43,109 bases of DNA from Pseudodesulfovibrio sp. S3 (GCF_004025585.1 NZ_QTZO01000020.1:1-43109), one strand, 5' to 3'; numbered from the stretch's first letter, positions 33,235-42,816 are shown. The notes: generated by a model not told the origin, from the sequence alone. Translations and numbers: made by a program.

Positions 33235-34167
33235 CTATTTGGATTCCCGGGCATAGACTTCGTCGAGAATTGCCTTGCCTCCGGCGTCCAGAACCATTCC
33301 GGCCAGGATCATGCCCACGTCCCAGGCGTTGTCCACATGGCCTTCTGCCATCAGGCGGATGGGGCGGGAGCCGTCCACGTCGGCTACGAAGCCGGTCAGT
33401 CTGACCTGGTCGCCCTCGATCACGGACCAGGCCGCAATGGGGACTTGGCAACCGCCGTCAAGGCCGGTCAGGAAGCCGCGTTCGGCCATGACCTGGTGTC
33501 TGGTGGGCGTGTGGTCCAGGAAGGCGAGCATGTCGCGCACTTCCTGGTTGTCCGAATGGAACTCGATGCCGAGCGCTCCCTGGGCCACGGCGGGCAAAAA
33601 GTCCGGCGGTCCGAGGATTTCCTGCTTGGGTGCGGACAGGCCCAGTCGGTTCAGTCCGGCGGTGGCCACCACGATGGCGTCGAAGTCGCCTTTGAGGAGC
33701 TTGTTCACGCGGGTGTCCAGGTTGCCGCGCAGGGATTCGATCCTGAGGTCGGGCCTGAGCGTGGCCAGTTGGGACTGGCGGCGCAGGCTGGAGGTGCCGA
33801 CCAGGGCGCCTTCGGGCAATCCCTTGAGGCCGTCGTATTTGACCGAGAGCAGCGAGTCCGTAGGTTCCTCGCGTTCCGGGATGATGCCGATTTCCAGGCC
33901 TTCGGGCAGTTCGGTGGGCACGTCCTTCATGGAGTGGACCGCCAGTTGGGCGCGACCGTCCAGGAGCGCTTCCTCGATCTCCTTGACGAAAAGTCCCTTG
34001 CCGCCGACCTTGGCCAGCGGAACGTCCAGGATGATGTCGCCCTTGGTCTTGATCTTGAGCAGGTCGACGGACAGGCCGGGGTGTGCGGTTTCCAGACAGT
34101 CCTTGATGTGGTTGGCCTGCCAGAGAGCCAGGGCACTGCCGCGGGTGGCTATGGTGAGTTTCTTCAT
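33235..34167 (-). CDS. hemC: Porphobilinogen deaminase (hydroxymethylbilane synthase)
   Basis: Polymerises four porphobilinogens to hydroxymethylbilane, the tetrapyrrole precursor for siroheme, heme and cobalamin. The 310-aa product begins [20 protein letters not shown], has [13 protein letters not shown] and [11 protein letters not shown], and carries the dipyrromethane-cofactor cysteine Cys240 in [10 protein letters not shown] (E. coli Cys242). ATG 34167. It follows the FmdB-type gene by 33 bases on the same strand. Fits the cobalamin genes of this window. Confidence 0.97.
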   Translation of the reverse strand: MKKLTIATRGSALALWQANHIKDCLETAHPGLSVDLLKIKTKGDIILDVPLAKVGGKGLFVKEIEEALLDGRAQLAVHSMKDVPTELPEGLEIGIIPEREEPTDSLLSVKYDGLKGLPEGALVGTSSLRRQSQLATLRPDLRIESLRGNLDTRVNKLLKGDFDAIVVATAGLNRLGLSAPKQEILGPPDFLPAVAQGALGIEFHSDNQEVRDMLAFLDHTPTRHQVMAERGFLTGLDGGCQVPIAAWSVIEGDQVRLTGFVADVDGSRPIRLMAEGHVDNAWDVGMILAGMVLDAGGKAILDEVYARESK

Positions 34168-34200
34168 TATGGTAATGGCCTTGGTCTGTTTCAGTGGGGG

Positions 34201-34449
34201 TTATCCGCAGTTCGAGCAGTCGCCGCCGGAACAGCCTGCACAGCCGGAAGAGGGCGCGGACGGGGTGGACGGCGTGGAGCCGCCTCCGGCATCCGGGGCA
34301 AAACCGCCAACCTTTGACCGGACCGCGCTCATGAGCTTGCCGGTGTTGGCGGATGCACATTTGGGACAGGGGGGGCATTCGTCGCGGTCAAAGACGAGTT
34401 CCTCGAACTCCTGGCCGCAGTCGTCGCATTTGTATTCGAATATGGGCAT
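34201..34449 (-). CDS. FmdB-type zinc-ribbon protein
   Basis: An 82-aa protein beginning PIFEYKCDDCGQEFEELV, with CPKC at 28-31: the FmdB-family zinc ribbon (C-x2-C ... C-x2-C). The C-terminal half is low-complexity, ending SGCAGCSGGDCSNCG, with extra cysteines. In methylotrophs FmdB affects amidase expression, but most members are of unknown role. ATG 34449 follows GGAG. Probably co-transcribed with hemC. Confidence 0.85.
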   Translation of the reverse strand: MPIFEYKCDDCGQEFEELVFDRDECPPCPKCASANTGKLMSAVRSKVGGFAPDAGGGSTPSTPSAPSSGCAGCSGGDCSNCG

Positions 34450-34674
34450 GGTGTGCTCCAAAACAGTAAATTTGTGCCGAATCCGTTCGGCAGAGGGATT
34501 CCATAGCTGAAAAGGTGCGGACTGGCAACGTTGCGGCCCGGCATCGACCAAGGTAAGTCTGTTGTAGGCCATGTCCAGACCTTTGGTCTCAAAACACTGC
34601 TTTACACGCGTGGTCACAGGTGGAATACTGGAAGGGTAGACAAGTGCCCTGTGATCAAGCAGCCAGTACCGGTG

Positions 34675-35601
34675 ATGAACATGGATGACGATTTTTTTGC
34701 ACTGCATTTGGATTCCGGAGTCGGAGAAGGCGGAAGTCCGCCTCCTTCCGGTTGGTCCTACCTGGCAGAGGGCCGGGTCAGGTGCGTTTTTTCCACCACG
34801 AGACGCGGGCGCAGCAGCCAGACATTCTGGTTCGTGGAGCAGGCGGGGCGCGACAAGTTCAAGGCCAGGCCGCTCAACGATCGCCATATCCCTTCCCTCG
34901 ATGCCGTGTCCGTCTCCGCCGCGGATCTGACCGGCGACTACACTCCCGAGCTGGCCTATTTCGAGGAACTGGTCATCCCGGCCATGCGCGCCCAGGGCGG
35001 GAAAACGAATATTCAGGCCAGCACCATCGACGCCAACGTGGTCAACGCGCTGTTCGGACTCGGATTGGTGTATCTGAATCGCCATGAAACGGATCGGGCC
35101 AGGGAACTGCTCGGCGATCTGGTCAGGCTCAAGACGGACTTTGAAGGCAAGAATCAATTTTTGTTTAATGACTTAGGAATCGTGCTCAGAAAGAGCGGGC
35201 TGTATCCCGAAGCCATCGCCTTTTTTTCACGCGCCCTTGAATATGTGGGTGACGACGAGAACCTTTATTACAATCTGGCCCGTGCCCATTACGAGAACAA
35301 TGATTGGGAAAAATGTCTGGAATATCTCATCCAGTCTCACAGGCTCAATCCCGAACTTGAATCCACCAGGAACCTTTTCGGGGTCATGATCGGACTTGAT
35401 GAGCGTACGGCCCGACTTGAACGGTACCACAAGCCCCCGGTGCCACCCCATGTGGCCTCGCGTGCCCGGCAGATCCTGGCTGCCGGAACCGGCAGGCTGA
35501 AGTTGGACGAAGGTTTGATGGGGGTGCCCATCGAACCGGGCCGCGCCCGGTCAGGGAAGGTCGGCACCATCGAAATCAAACGGCACGGCCGCGACGATTG
35601 A
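34675..35601 (+). CDS. TPR protein, paralogue 1
   Basis: A 308-aa soluble protein with an N-terminal domain (about 1-110, WSYLAEGRVRCVFSTTRR) and a tetratricopeptide part from about residue 120 (ALFGLGLVYLNR, NQFLFNDLGIVLRKSGLY, LYYNLARAHYENNDW). TPRs mediate protein contacts. The start is uncertain: ATG 34675 or 34681, neither with a strong site. It shares a core with the next gene (LRLKT-x-F, GKNQFLFN, GI-LRK, LYYNL-RA-YE), so the two arose by duplication. Function unknown. Confidence 0.75.
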   Translation: MNMDDDFFALHLDSGVGEGGSPPPSGWSYLAEGRVRCVFSTTRRGRSSQTFWFVEQAGRDKFKARPLNDRHIPSLDAVSVSAADLTGDYTPELAYFEELVIPAMRAQGGKTNIQASTIDANVVNALFGLGLVYLNRHETDRARELLGDLVRLKTDFEGKNQFLFNDLGIVLRKSGLYPEAIAFFSRALEYVGDDENLYYNLARAHYENNDWEKCLEYLIQSHRLNPELESTRNLFGVMIGLDERTARLERYHKPPVPPHVASRARQILAAGTGRLKLDEGLMGVPIEPGRARSGKVGTIEIKRHGRDD

Positions 35602-35640
35602 CCCGCATTCCGATGGGCAGTCCCGCTTTTTCCGACTCCG

Positions 35641-35677
35641 GCCCGAAATCATGTGTTCTGATTTCGGGCTGTTTTTC
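35641..35677 (+). terminator. Intrinsic terminator after TPR paralogue 1
   Basis: GCCCGAAATCA pairs perfectly with TGATTTCGGGC (11 bp, seven-base loop), followed by TGTTTTT. The rest of the 324-base gap to the next gene has a second small GCCGG-AA-CCGGC hairpin but no recognisable gene. Confidence 0.9.
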
Positions 35678-35925
35678 CCTCTAAAGGACTTGTTGCAAGC
35701 CTCCGATAAGAAGGTGAAGTTCAGGGGTGGGAAAGGCCTTTCGGTCGTTGGGCCGGAACCGGCTTTTCTCTTATGATGGCGTTTGGTGTCTGCGGGAGCC
35801 ACTTTGTAAAGTGCGTGGGCGCATTCCGTGCCGGTCACACCATCACCGTCTCTGGCCAGTGTCAGGGGAAGACATGGGCCGGAGCGGATGGGGCCGGACT
35901 GGGAAGGGTCCGCAAAAGGTATCCC

Positions 35926-36900
35926 ATGACACAGGACAGGAACGTTTCCCCGGACGGCCGGGACAGATTGCATCGTATGTCCGTCCAGGGCCATGCAGGT
36001 CAGGTCTGCTGCATATTCTCCTCTGCGAAATCCCACCATCCTGGTCAGGGGACCACCCTGCGCGGCCACGGCTCGGTGCACTACTGGCTTGTCCGGCAGG
36101 TGGGGAAATCCGCCTATGCCGTCCGCGGCGTGGACGGCGACTTTCTTCCCTTCGGCAGTGAGGTGTCGATTCAGGTCGAAGAGTTGCTTGCACTGTATTC
36201 TCCCGAGGTCGCGGTTTTTGAAGACCGACTTGTGCCAGCGGCCTCCCAGGGAGAATATTTGGTTGAAGGCGGTCGGGGACAGGGGGTAAGGCGGTCGGTC
36301 ATTCGGATCGACGAGGCCAATGTGCGCGCCCTGTTCCGGTTGGCGCAGGAATACATCCTGGCTCGTCGGGTGTCCAAGGGGAAGACGCTGCTCAACGAGC
36401 TGCTCCGGCTCAAGACGCCTTTTTCCGGAAAAAACCAATTCCTGTTCAACGAATTCGGCATCAGCCTGCGCAAGATCGGATTCCCCGAGGGCGCTGTCAT
36501 CTGTTACCGCCGGGCATTGCAGCATACTGAAGTGGACGACCATCTCTACTACAACCTTTCCCGGGCCTATTACGAGCAAGGCCAGTGGTGGGACTGCATG
36601 ACCGCGCTCGTCCGGTGTTTCGAGTTGAATCCGGCCATGCCCCTGGCCCGCGATCTGCTGGTGCTCATCTCCGCCCTGGCCGGGAATCCGGCCCTGAGGG
36701 TGCGCTACGGCAAGCCGCCGGTCCCCACCGGTGTGGCCCGTCAGGCCGGTCTGCTGTGCGAATCGACGTTTACCCATGACGCCGGGGCGCGCGCCCGGGC
36801 CGAGGCAGAGAGCCTGGAGGCCGAGGAACGGGATGCGGCCACCGAAGGGCAGGCCGATGCAAATCTGTGGTTGCCGGGGCGGGATGCCGTGGGGGTGTAG
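35926..36900 (+). CDS. TPR protein, paralogue 2
   Basis: A 324-aa homologue of the preceding gene. The N-terminal domain has VHYWLVRQVGKSAYAVRGVDGDFLP. The TPR region repeats the shared core: LLRLKTPFSGKNQFLFNEFG, GISLRKIGFPEGA, LYYNLSRAYYEQGQWWDC. The C-terminus is longer and rich in Ala and Glu. ATG 35926 after AAAGG; an in-frame start at 35773 is possible but has no family similarity. It ends 63 bases before the convergent lon gene. Confidence 0.75.
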   Translation: MTQDRNVSPDGRDRLHRMSVQGHAGQVCCIFSSAKSHHPGQGTTLRGHGSVHYWLVRQVGKSAYAVRGVDGDFLPFGSEVSIQVEELLALYSPEVAVFEDRLVPAASQGEYLVEGGRGQGVRRSVIRIDEANVRALFRLAQEYILARRVSKGKTLLNELLRLKTPFSGKNQFLFNEFGISLRKIGFPEGAVICYRRALQHTEVDDHLYYNLSRAYYEQGQWWDCMTALVRCFELNPAMPLARDLLVLISALAGNPALRVRYGKPPVPTGVARQAGLLCESTFTHDAGARARAEAESLEAEERDAATEGQADANLWLPGRDAVGV

Positions 36901-36919
36901 GCGGGGAATACGGGAGACG

Positions 36920-36960
36920 AACACAGCCGCAGCGGGTCTCCGCTGCGGCTGTGTTCTTTA
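36920..36960. terminator. Terminator between TPR paralogue 2 and lon
   Basis: A perfect 16-bp stem (AACACAGCCGCAGCGG with CCGCTGCGGCTGTGTT), loop GTCT. It serves the two convergent genes. Confidence 0.9.
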
Positions 36961-36962
36961 GG

Positions 36963-39497
36963 CTATTTCAATTTTGCCAGGGGCCAGATTTCATCCACCT
37001 TTTCAATGGTCTTGATGGTGATGCGCTTGAGCAGCTCCTCAGGAACCTCGGCCAGATCCTTCTTGTTCTGTGCCGGGATGAGTACCCTGTTCATGCCGCG
37101 TGAGACCGCAGCCAGGATCTTTTCCTTGATGCCGCCCACGGGCAGGACGCGTCCGCGCAGGCTGATTTCGCCGGTCATGGCCAGGTCGGGGCTGACCGGC
37201 GTGTCGGTCAGGGCGGAGATCAGGGCCGTGACCAGGGTGACGCCTGCGGACGGGCCGTCCTTGGGCGTGGCACCTGCCGGGACATGGACATGGATGTCCA
37301 GGTTCTCGGCGAAGTTGGGGTCAATGCCGTAGGAATCCGCCCTGGCGCGGGCAATGGACAGGGCAGCCTGGGCCGACTCCTTCATCACATCGCCGAGCTT
37401 GCCGGTCAGGATCAGCTTGCCCTTGCCGGGCATGGTGGTCACTTCGATATGCAGTATCTCGCCGCCATACGGGGTCCAAGCCAGGCCCACGGCCACGCCC
37501 GGAGGCAGGGTGGGCTCTTTCTCGTCGTCCAGGAAGCGCGGCGGACCGAGCAGCTTGTACAGGTTGCCGACCGTGATCTTGAACGGTCCCTTGTCGCCTT
37601 CGGCCTTTTGACGGGCCATTTTGCGGCACAGGGTGCCGATCTCACGTTCAACGTTGCGCAGTCCTGCTTCGCGGGTGTATTCCCGCACCACCTTGGCCAA
37701 CAGCTTGTCGGAGATGGTCAGCTCATTTTTCTTGAGCCCGTTCTCTTCGATCTGGCGGGGGAGGATATAGCGTCGGGTAATGACGGTTTTTTCCTGTTCG
37801 GTGTAGCCCGGAATGCGGATGACTTCCATGCGGTCCATGAGCGGGCCGGGTATGGAGTCGAGCATGTTGGCCGTGCACACGAACATGACCTTGGACAGGT
37901 CAAAGGGCACGTTCAGGTAGTGGTCCGTGAACGAGAAGTTCTGTTCCGGGTCCAGGACCTCGAGCAGGGCCGAGGACGGGTCGCCCCTGAAGTCGGAACC
38001 CAACTTGTCGATTTCGTCGAGCATGATCACCGGGTTGCGGGTGCCGCATTGCTTGATGGCCTGGATGATGCGGCCGGGCATGGCCCCGATGTATGTACGC
38101 CGGTGGCCGCGAATCTCGGCCTCGTCGCGCATGCCGCCCAATGACATGCGGTGGAATTTGCGGCCCAGAGAGCGGGCGATGGACCGGCCCAGCGAGGTCT
38201 TGCCCACGCCGGGAGGCCCCACGAAGCAGAGGATCGGCCCTTTCATCTTGGGGTTGAGCTTGCGCACGCTCAAATATTCGAGGATGCGTTCCTTGACCTT
38301 TTCGAGGTCGTAATGGTCGTCGTTGAGGATGGACTCGGCCTTCTTGATGTCCAGCCGGTCGCGGGAAAGCTTTTTCCACGGCAGTTCGGTCATCCAGTCG
38401 AGATAGGTGCGGATTACCGTGGCTTCGGAGGATTCGGCGTGCATGGAGTCCAGGCGGCGGAGCTGCTTGAACGCCTCTTTCATCACGTCCTTGGGCATGC
38501 CGCTGGTGCCGATGCTTTTCCGCAGCTCGTCCATCTCTTCGGATTCGTCGCCTTCATCGCCCAACTCGCGTTTGATGGCCTTTATCTGCTCGCGCAGGTA
38601 GAAGTCACGCTGGGCCTTGTCCATGCCTTCCTTGGCCATGGTCTGGATCTTGTTCTGCATGGAGGCCACTTCCACTTCCTTGAGAAGCTGATCGCTGACC
38701 AGCTCAAGGCGCTTCATGGGCTCGACACATTCCAGTATCTTCTGGGCCGCTTCCACCTTCATGCGCAAATTCGAGGCGATGAGGTCGGCCAGCCGTCCCG
38801 GTTCGGACACGTTGTTGAGCACGGACATGATGTCCTGGCTCGATATGCCGCGCAGGGAAAGAATGCGTTCGGACTGCTCGCGGGACGAGCGGACCAGGGC
38901 CTCCTGCTCTGCGGTCAGGGTGCCGATTTCCGGCTCGATGAGCGGCTCCAGTTCTGCGATGTGGTATGGATCGCTGGAAGTGAACCGTTTGACCTTGGCC
39001 CTGGCCAGTCCCTGGACCAGGACCTTGAGACGGCCATCGGGCATTTTCAGCATGCGCATGATCATGCCCACGGTGCCGGTCGTGTAGAGTTCGTCCGGGC
39101 TGGGATCCTCCACGGCCTCGTCCTTTTGCGTGAGGATGAGGATGTAGCGATCGCCGGAAAGGGCGGCGTCCACTGCATGGACGGATTTTTCCCGGCCCAC
39201 GAAGAGCGGCAGGATCATGTAGTTGAAAACCACGATGTCGCGCACGGCGAGCACCGGCAGTGTCTGTGGGATGTCCGCCGGGTTCGGGCTGGGCATGTCG
39301 TCGCCGTCGCCGAACAGGGAACCTCCCGACTGGGCTGTCAGGGCTTCGATGATGTCCGGCAATGCCTCGCTGGCTCCGCCTTTGCCGGGTTTTGACGGCC
39401 TGGATCGGCGGGCTGGGGATTCGACGCTATCTGTACCCGGTTTCCTGCGCTTGATGTGCGACGGTCGGATAGGGGTTTTGTTCTTTTTTTTGCTCAA
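36963..39497 (-). CDS. lon: Lon ATP-dependent protease
   Basis: Cytoplasmic AAA+ serine protease degrading misfolded and regulatory proteins. The 844-aa product has the N-terminal substrate domain (from about residue 75, LPVLAVRDIVVFNYMILPLFVGR), the AAA+ domain with Walker A GPPGVGKTSLG (about 427-437), and the catalytic dyad Ser750 (DGPSAGVTL) and Lys791 (GGIKEK). The first 70 residues are a lysine/arginine/serine-rich extension absent from typical Lon (about 784-820 aa). The start codon is TTG at 39497 after GAGG; no ATG exists until residue 67. AT-rich DNA lies upstream (39560-39600). Confidence 0.96.
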   Translation of the reverse strand: MSKKKNKTPIRPSHIKRRKPGTDSVESPARRSRPSKPGKGGASEALPDIIEALTAQSGGSLFGDGDDMPSPNPADIPQTLPVLAVRDIVVFNYMILPLFVGREKSVHAVDAALSGDRYILILTQKDEAVEDPSPDELYTTGTVGMIMRMLKMPDGRLKVLVQGLARAKVKRFTSSDPYHIAELEPLIEPEIGTLTAEQEALVRSSREQSERILSLRGISSQDIMSVLNNVSEPGRLADLIASNLRMKVEAAQKILECVEPMKRLELVSDQLLKEVEVASMQNKIQTMAKEGMDKAQRDFYLREQIKAIKRELGDEGDESEEMDELRKSIGTSGMPKDVMKEAFKQLRRLDSMHAESSEATVIRTYLDWMTELPWKKLSRDRLDIKKAESILNDDHYDLEKVKERILEYLSVRKLNPKMKGPILCFVGPPGVGKTSLGRSIARSLGRKFHRMSLGGMRDEAEIRGHRRTYIGAMPGRIIQAIKQCGTRNPVIMLDEIDKLGSDFRGDPSSALLEVLDPEQNFSFTDHYLNVPFDLSKVMFVCTANMLDSIPGPLMDRMEVIRIPGYTEQEKTVITRRYILPRQIEENGLKKNELTISDKLLAKVVREYTREAGLRNVEREIGTLCRKMARQKAEGDKGPFKITVGNLYKLLGPPRFLDDEKEPTLPPGVAVGLAWTPYGGEILHIEVTTMPGKGKLILTGKLGDVMKESAQAALSIARARADSYGIDPNFAENLDIHVHVPAGATPKDGPSAGVTLVTALISALTDTPVSPDLAMTGEISLRGRVLPVGGIKEKILAAVSRGMNRVLIPAQNKKDLAEVPEELLKRITIKTIEKVDEIWPLAKLK

Positions 39498-39628
39498 GGG
39501 TATATCCTCTGATTTGTGTGAAAACAGACGGTGTTACCCAAATATGTCGTCAATCCGGGTTGGCAAGTATATTATTAATGTAAAATATGTGTTTTTAGGG
39601 GAGGGGTTGCCTGCGAGAGGAGAGAAGG

Positions 39629-39901
39629 TCAGCGGCGTATCTCAAATGAGGGGAGGAGGGCGTCAACATCCGTCCGCTTGATGTCGATTCCGCTTACTCG
39701 CGCCAGGGGCGGACCTTGTTTGAGCCGCGTCTCGAACTGGTCGAGCTGATCCGGTTTGCCCTGGGCCAGGGTCTCGACCGAGCCGTCGGGCAGGTTTCGA
39801 ACCCATCCTCTAATGCCGATTTCAAAGGCCACTTCCCGTGTCCAGCCACGGAACCAGACGCCCTGGACCTTGCCGTGCACGATGGCGTGAATCTGCTGCA
39901 T
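39629..39901 (-). CDS. acyP: Acylphosphatase
   Basis: A 90-aa enzyme that hydrolyses carboxyl-phosphate bonds such as acetyl phosphate. Motifs are complete: VQGVWFRGW with catalytic Arg18, and GWVRNLPDGSVE with Asn36. The start ATG 39901 follows radC immediately (its stop is at 39902-39904), so they share a transcript. Confidence 0.93.
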   Translation of the reverse strand: MQQIHAIVHGKVQGVWFRGWTREVAFEIGIRGWVRNLPDGSVETLAQGKPDQLDQFETRLKQGPPLARVSGIDIKRTDVDALLPSFEIRR

Positions 39902-40582
39902 CTACAGCCTCCCGGCCTCGTTGAAACTGTAATAGTCGTGGTCCGTGACGATGATGTGGTCGCGGACCGCTATATCCAGGCTCTTGCACGCCTCGGCCAC
40001 CATGGCGGTGAGCAGCGTGTCCTCGCCCGAAGGCTGGGCACTGCCGCCCGGATGGTTGTGGACCAGGATGAGATTGGTTGCTTCCAGCCGGAGTGCGGCG
40101 ACCACGACCTCGCGGGGGAAGATGGCCGTGGCATTGGTCGTGCCCCTGCTGATCTGCTCCCAAGATATGACACGGTTCTTGGTGTCCATGAAGACCACCC
40201 AGAATTCTTCGGTGCCCTTGCTGCCGAGCCGGGCCATGGCGGCCTTGGCCACCGCTTCCGGGTCGGTTACGGATTCGCCGCGGCGTGCCGGGGCTTCGCC
40301 CAGTCGGGCATAAAGCTCCTGGAGCAGCACCCATTGTGCCTTGGTGGATTCGCCCACGCCCTTGATCGTCTCGATCTGGTCGGGACGGGCCATGACAGCG
40401 TCCTTGAGGGAACCGAACCGGGCGATCAGTTCCTTGGCCAGGGGTTTTGTATCCCGGCGGGGCAGGGTCAGGGCAAGGAGCAGTTCCAGAATTTCATAAT
40501 CGGCCAGTCCCCGGCTGTTGTCGGCGAGTTTGGCCTTCAGGCGCTGGCGGTGGCCGGTGTAGTGGGGGGCGTCTTGTGTCAT
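39902..40582 (-). CDS. radC: RadC/JAB-domain protein
   Basis: A 226-aa protein of the RadC family (UPF0758): N-terminal helix-hairpin-helix part (GSLKDAVMARPDQIETIKGVG) and a JAB/MPN metalloprotease-fold domain with LVHNHPGGSAQPSGED, a complete metal-binding HxH...D motif. The historical link to recombination repair is not supported by later work; the function is unknown. ATG 40582 lies two bases after holA. Confidence 0.92.
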   Translation of the reverse strand: MTQDAPHYTGHRQRLKAKLADNSRGLADYEILELLLALTLPRRDTKPLAKELIARFGSLKDAVMARPDQIETIKGVGESTKAQWVLLQELYARLGEAPARRGESVTDPEAVAKAAMARLGSKGTEEFWVVFMDTKNRVISWEQISRGTTNATAIFPREVVVAALRLEATNLILVHNHPGGSAQPSGEDTLLTAMVAEACKSLDIAVRDHIIVTDHDYYSFNEAGRL

Positions 40583-40584
40583 GA

Positions 40585-41577
40585 TCAGTGGCGGCGGAGT
40601 TGTTGTTTTGGTCTGAACAGATCGATCAGCCCGGCCATAAGCATGTCCAGGGCCTCTTCATACTTGCGTTCGCCGGTTTTGAGCGAGAGTTCGGCTTCCA
40701 TGGCCAGATCGATCATCCGGGCCACGCCCGCTGCGCCCAGCCGTTTCGCCACAGGGGCCTTCTTCTGCAGCATGTAGGGGTTTCCGGCAGGTTTTTCGCC
40801 GTGGGCGAGCATCCAGTACATGCGCGCCTGGCTGGCCAGAAAACCGATCAGGTTGAAGAGCATCTGATCCTTGGCGGATTTGGAATGGTCGTCGATGACC
40901 CGCTTCCAGACAGAGGCCTCTGCACCGGGCTGGCCCAGGGCATCCATGAGGTCGAAAAAAGGCATCTCGCCGGTCCGGGCCACCAGGGAGACGTGCTCCT
41001 TGCGCACCACCTTGGCGTCACCTGCGGCCAGTTCGATCTTGTCCAGTTCCAGCCGGGCGGCAACGGCGTCCGTGGGCAGGGCATGGGTCAGTGCCTGTCC
41101 CGCGCCCGGCTCGAAGGTCAGTCCGGTTTTTGCGGCCCAGCCCTTGACGAAATCCGTCAGGGAACGTTGATCCAGTCCTGGAGATTCCCATATCCATCCT
41201 TCATTCTTGGCCTTTTTGAACAGGCCTCGGCGGGACAGGGCCGGCGGGATAGGCGCTTTCTTGCCGCTCCATGCTCCTTCCAAGCAGAAAAACGGATAGA
41301 TGTCGCTGCCCAGCCCTTTGACCGAGGCGTCGAGTTTGTCCCAGTAGTCCGCCTTGAGGGTGTGGGCGCGGCGCAGGATGAGCGCCTTGGGTTGCGGGAA
41401 CAGTGATTTGATGGTCAGGTCGGTCCAGAAGGTCTGGGGAAGCGGTTCTTCGTCGTCGGCCCAGAAGGGCTTGCGTTCCCACCCGTCCTGGCCGGACGTT
41501 CTGAGGCGTTCGTCGATCTGGGCCTTGAGGAGCTGGGGGTCCGGGCAGACGAGGAAGAAAAATCTTGGGCGTGTCAT
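40585..41577 (-). CDS. holA: DNA polymerase III, delta subunit
   Basis: A 330-aa clamp-loader delta subunit. Recognition rests on overall resemblance (FFFLVCPDPQLLKAQIDERL at the start, LELDKIELAAG and FFDLMDALGQ in the middle, YWMLAHGEK later) and on context: it follows lptE, the usual lptE-holA order. Delta subunits conserve little sequence; this one lacks strongly diagnostic motifs. ATG 41577. Confidence 0.82.
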   Translation of the reverse strand: MTRPRFFFLVCPDPQLLKAQIDERLRTSGQDGWERKPFWADDEEPLPQTFWTDLTIKSLFPQPKALILRRAHTLKADYWDKLDASVKGLGSDIYPFFCLEGAWSGKKAPIPPALSRRGLFKKAKNEGWIWESPGLDQRSLTDFVKGWAAKTGLTFEPGAGQALTHALPTDAVAARLELDKIELAAGDAKVVRKEHVSLVARTGEMPFFDLMDALGQPGAEASVWKRVIDDHSKSAKDQMLFNLIGFLASQARMYWMLAHGEKPAGNPYMLQKKAPVAKRLGAAGVARMIDLAMEAELSLKTGERKYEEALDMLMAGLIDLFRPKQQLRRH

Positions 41578-41592
41578 AGCTATGCGGGCTGC

Positions 41593-42090
41593 CTAGTAGT
41601 TTTGGGACATCTGGTCGGCCAGTCGTCTGATGCCGAGGCGGGTGACTTCCATGTCCGCTTCCTCTTCGTCGCCGGTGAAGAAGGGCCAATCCTGATTGAT
41701 CAGGCTTGACCGCCACAGCACGGAATCGTCCGTGGTGGAACGGATGGTCGCCTCGAATTGGAATATCGCCACGGAACGCAGGGTTTCGTCATATTCGCCA
41801 GCCACGGCGGTGGGCCGGTTGTACCGTTGTATGTCGATGGAAATGACCGCATCCGCACCGGCCTTTGTATCCACCCACGTAATTGAACCCCGGTTGTTCA
41901 ATTCGTCGCGCAGCAGCTTGCGTACGCGCGGTTCCAGCCACGACAGGGTGGTCGGATTGGAAATTTTTCCCACGGCAATGGTCCGGTATTCGGGCGCGAG
42001 GACGGATATATCGCCTTCGCCAAAGGAATAGCCGCCGCATCCGGCCAGCATGAGCAGTATGAAAAGCGTAAAATAACGAAGAGGGGACAT
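41593..42090 (-). CDS. lptE: LptE, LPS-assembly lipoprotein
   Basis: A 165-aa outer-membrane lipoprotein forming a plug in the LptD pore for lipopolysaccharide export. The signal ends in the lipobox LAGC (Cys18), followed by GGYSFGEG, typical of the family. The conserved middle has TIAVGKISNPT and RVRKLLRDELNN. ATG 42090 follows TTGGAG; a TTG four codons upstream is less likely. It leads the lptE-holA-radC-acyP run. Confidence 0.9.
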   Translation of the reverse strand: MSPLRYFTLFILLMLAGCGGYSFGEGDISVLAPEYRTIAVGKISNPTTLSWLEPRVRKLLRDELNNRGSITWVDTKAGADAVISIDIQRYNRPTAVAGEYDETLRSVAIFQFEATIRSTTDDSVLWRSSLINQDWPFFTGDEEEADMEVTRLGIRRLADQMSQNY

Positions 42091-42257
42091 TTGGTTCTCC
42101 AAGGCAATTCAGTGATTCGGGGCATGGTAATGGGAATCCGCGCAAAGGTCCACACCATGCAGTGCGGATTCGGGCCGATTTTATGTTTTGCGGCTTGACC
42201 TGTGTCGGGACTTGCGTGAAAACCGGCCTTGAAGCATCAACCCGCAGGGAGAAAATC

Positions 42258-42794
42258 ATGTCAGGTGCAACTGTTCTTGTCGTTGTGGATGTCCAGAATA
42301 TCATGTTCGAAACCCCCGGATACGAGCCTTTCGAGGGCGAGCGTGTCCTCAAGACCATTGCAGGTCTTATCGCTGCGGCCAGGCATGGGCACGTCCCGGT
42401 CTACTATATCCAGCACACCACCGAGGGCGCGGGGTCCGATTTTGAAAAGGATTCTCACAATTGGCTTATCAGACCGGAAATCGCCCCGAAGAAAGGGGAC
42501 CATATTACATTTAAAACTTCCTACGATGCTTTCTGGAAGACCGATTTCGATGCCAATCTGAAGCAGCTTGGCGCAAGGAAACTCGTCTTTTGCGGTTTGC
42601 AGACCGAGTGCTGTGTGGATACCACGGTGCGCAGTGCCCTGGCGCACGGTTATAAATCCGTGCTGGTGGGCGATGCGCATACTTCGTACGACAATGGCGT
42701 GCTTACGGGGGGGCAGATTGTGGCCCACCACAATCAGACGTTGCATCGGCGGTTTTGTACGGTGATGACGGCGGAGAATGTCTGTTTCGACTAA
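42258..42794 (+). CDS. Cysteine hydrolase, isochorismatase-like
   Basis: A 178-aa hydrolase with a complete catalytic triad: Asp11 (VVVDVQNIMF), Lys86 (TFKTSYDAFW) and Cys119 (GLQTECCVDTT). Such enzymes cleave amide or ether bonds in nicotinamide, carbamate or isochorismate-type substrates; substrate unknown. The start ATG 42258 follows GGGAGA. Divergent from lptE; ends at the terminator 42817-42843. Confidence 0.85.
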   Translation: MSGATVLVVVDVQNIMFETPGYEPFEGERVLKTIAGLIAAARHGHVPVYYIQHTTEGAGSDFEKDSHNWLIRPEIAPKKGDHITFKTSYDAFWKTDFDANLKQLGARKLVFCGLQTECCVDTTVRSALAHGYKSVLVGDAHTSYDNGVLTGGQIVAHHNQTLHRRFCTVMTAENVCFD

Positions 42795-42816
42795 CCGGAT
42801 TGATGAGATAAGGGAG

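Noticed and set aside
33275..34510. A 411-aa plus-strand ORF opposite hemC
   Set aside because: It is antisense to conserved hemC and has no ribosome-binding site or domain.
34201..35157. A 318-aa minus-strand ORF including the FmdB region
   Set aside because: Only the last 82 codons resemble a family and have a ribosome-binding site; the rest lies opposite the TPR gene.
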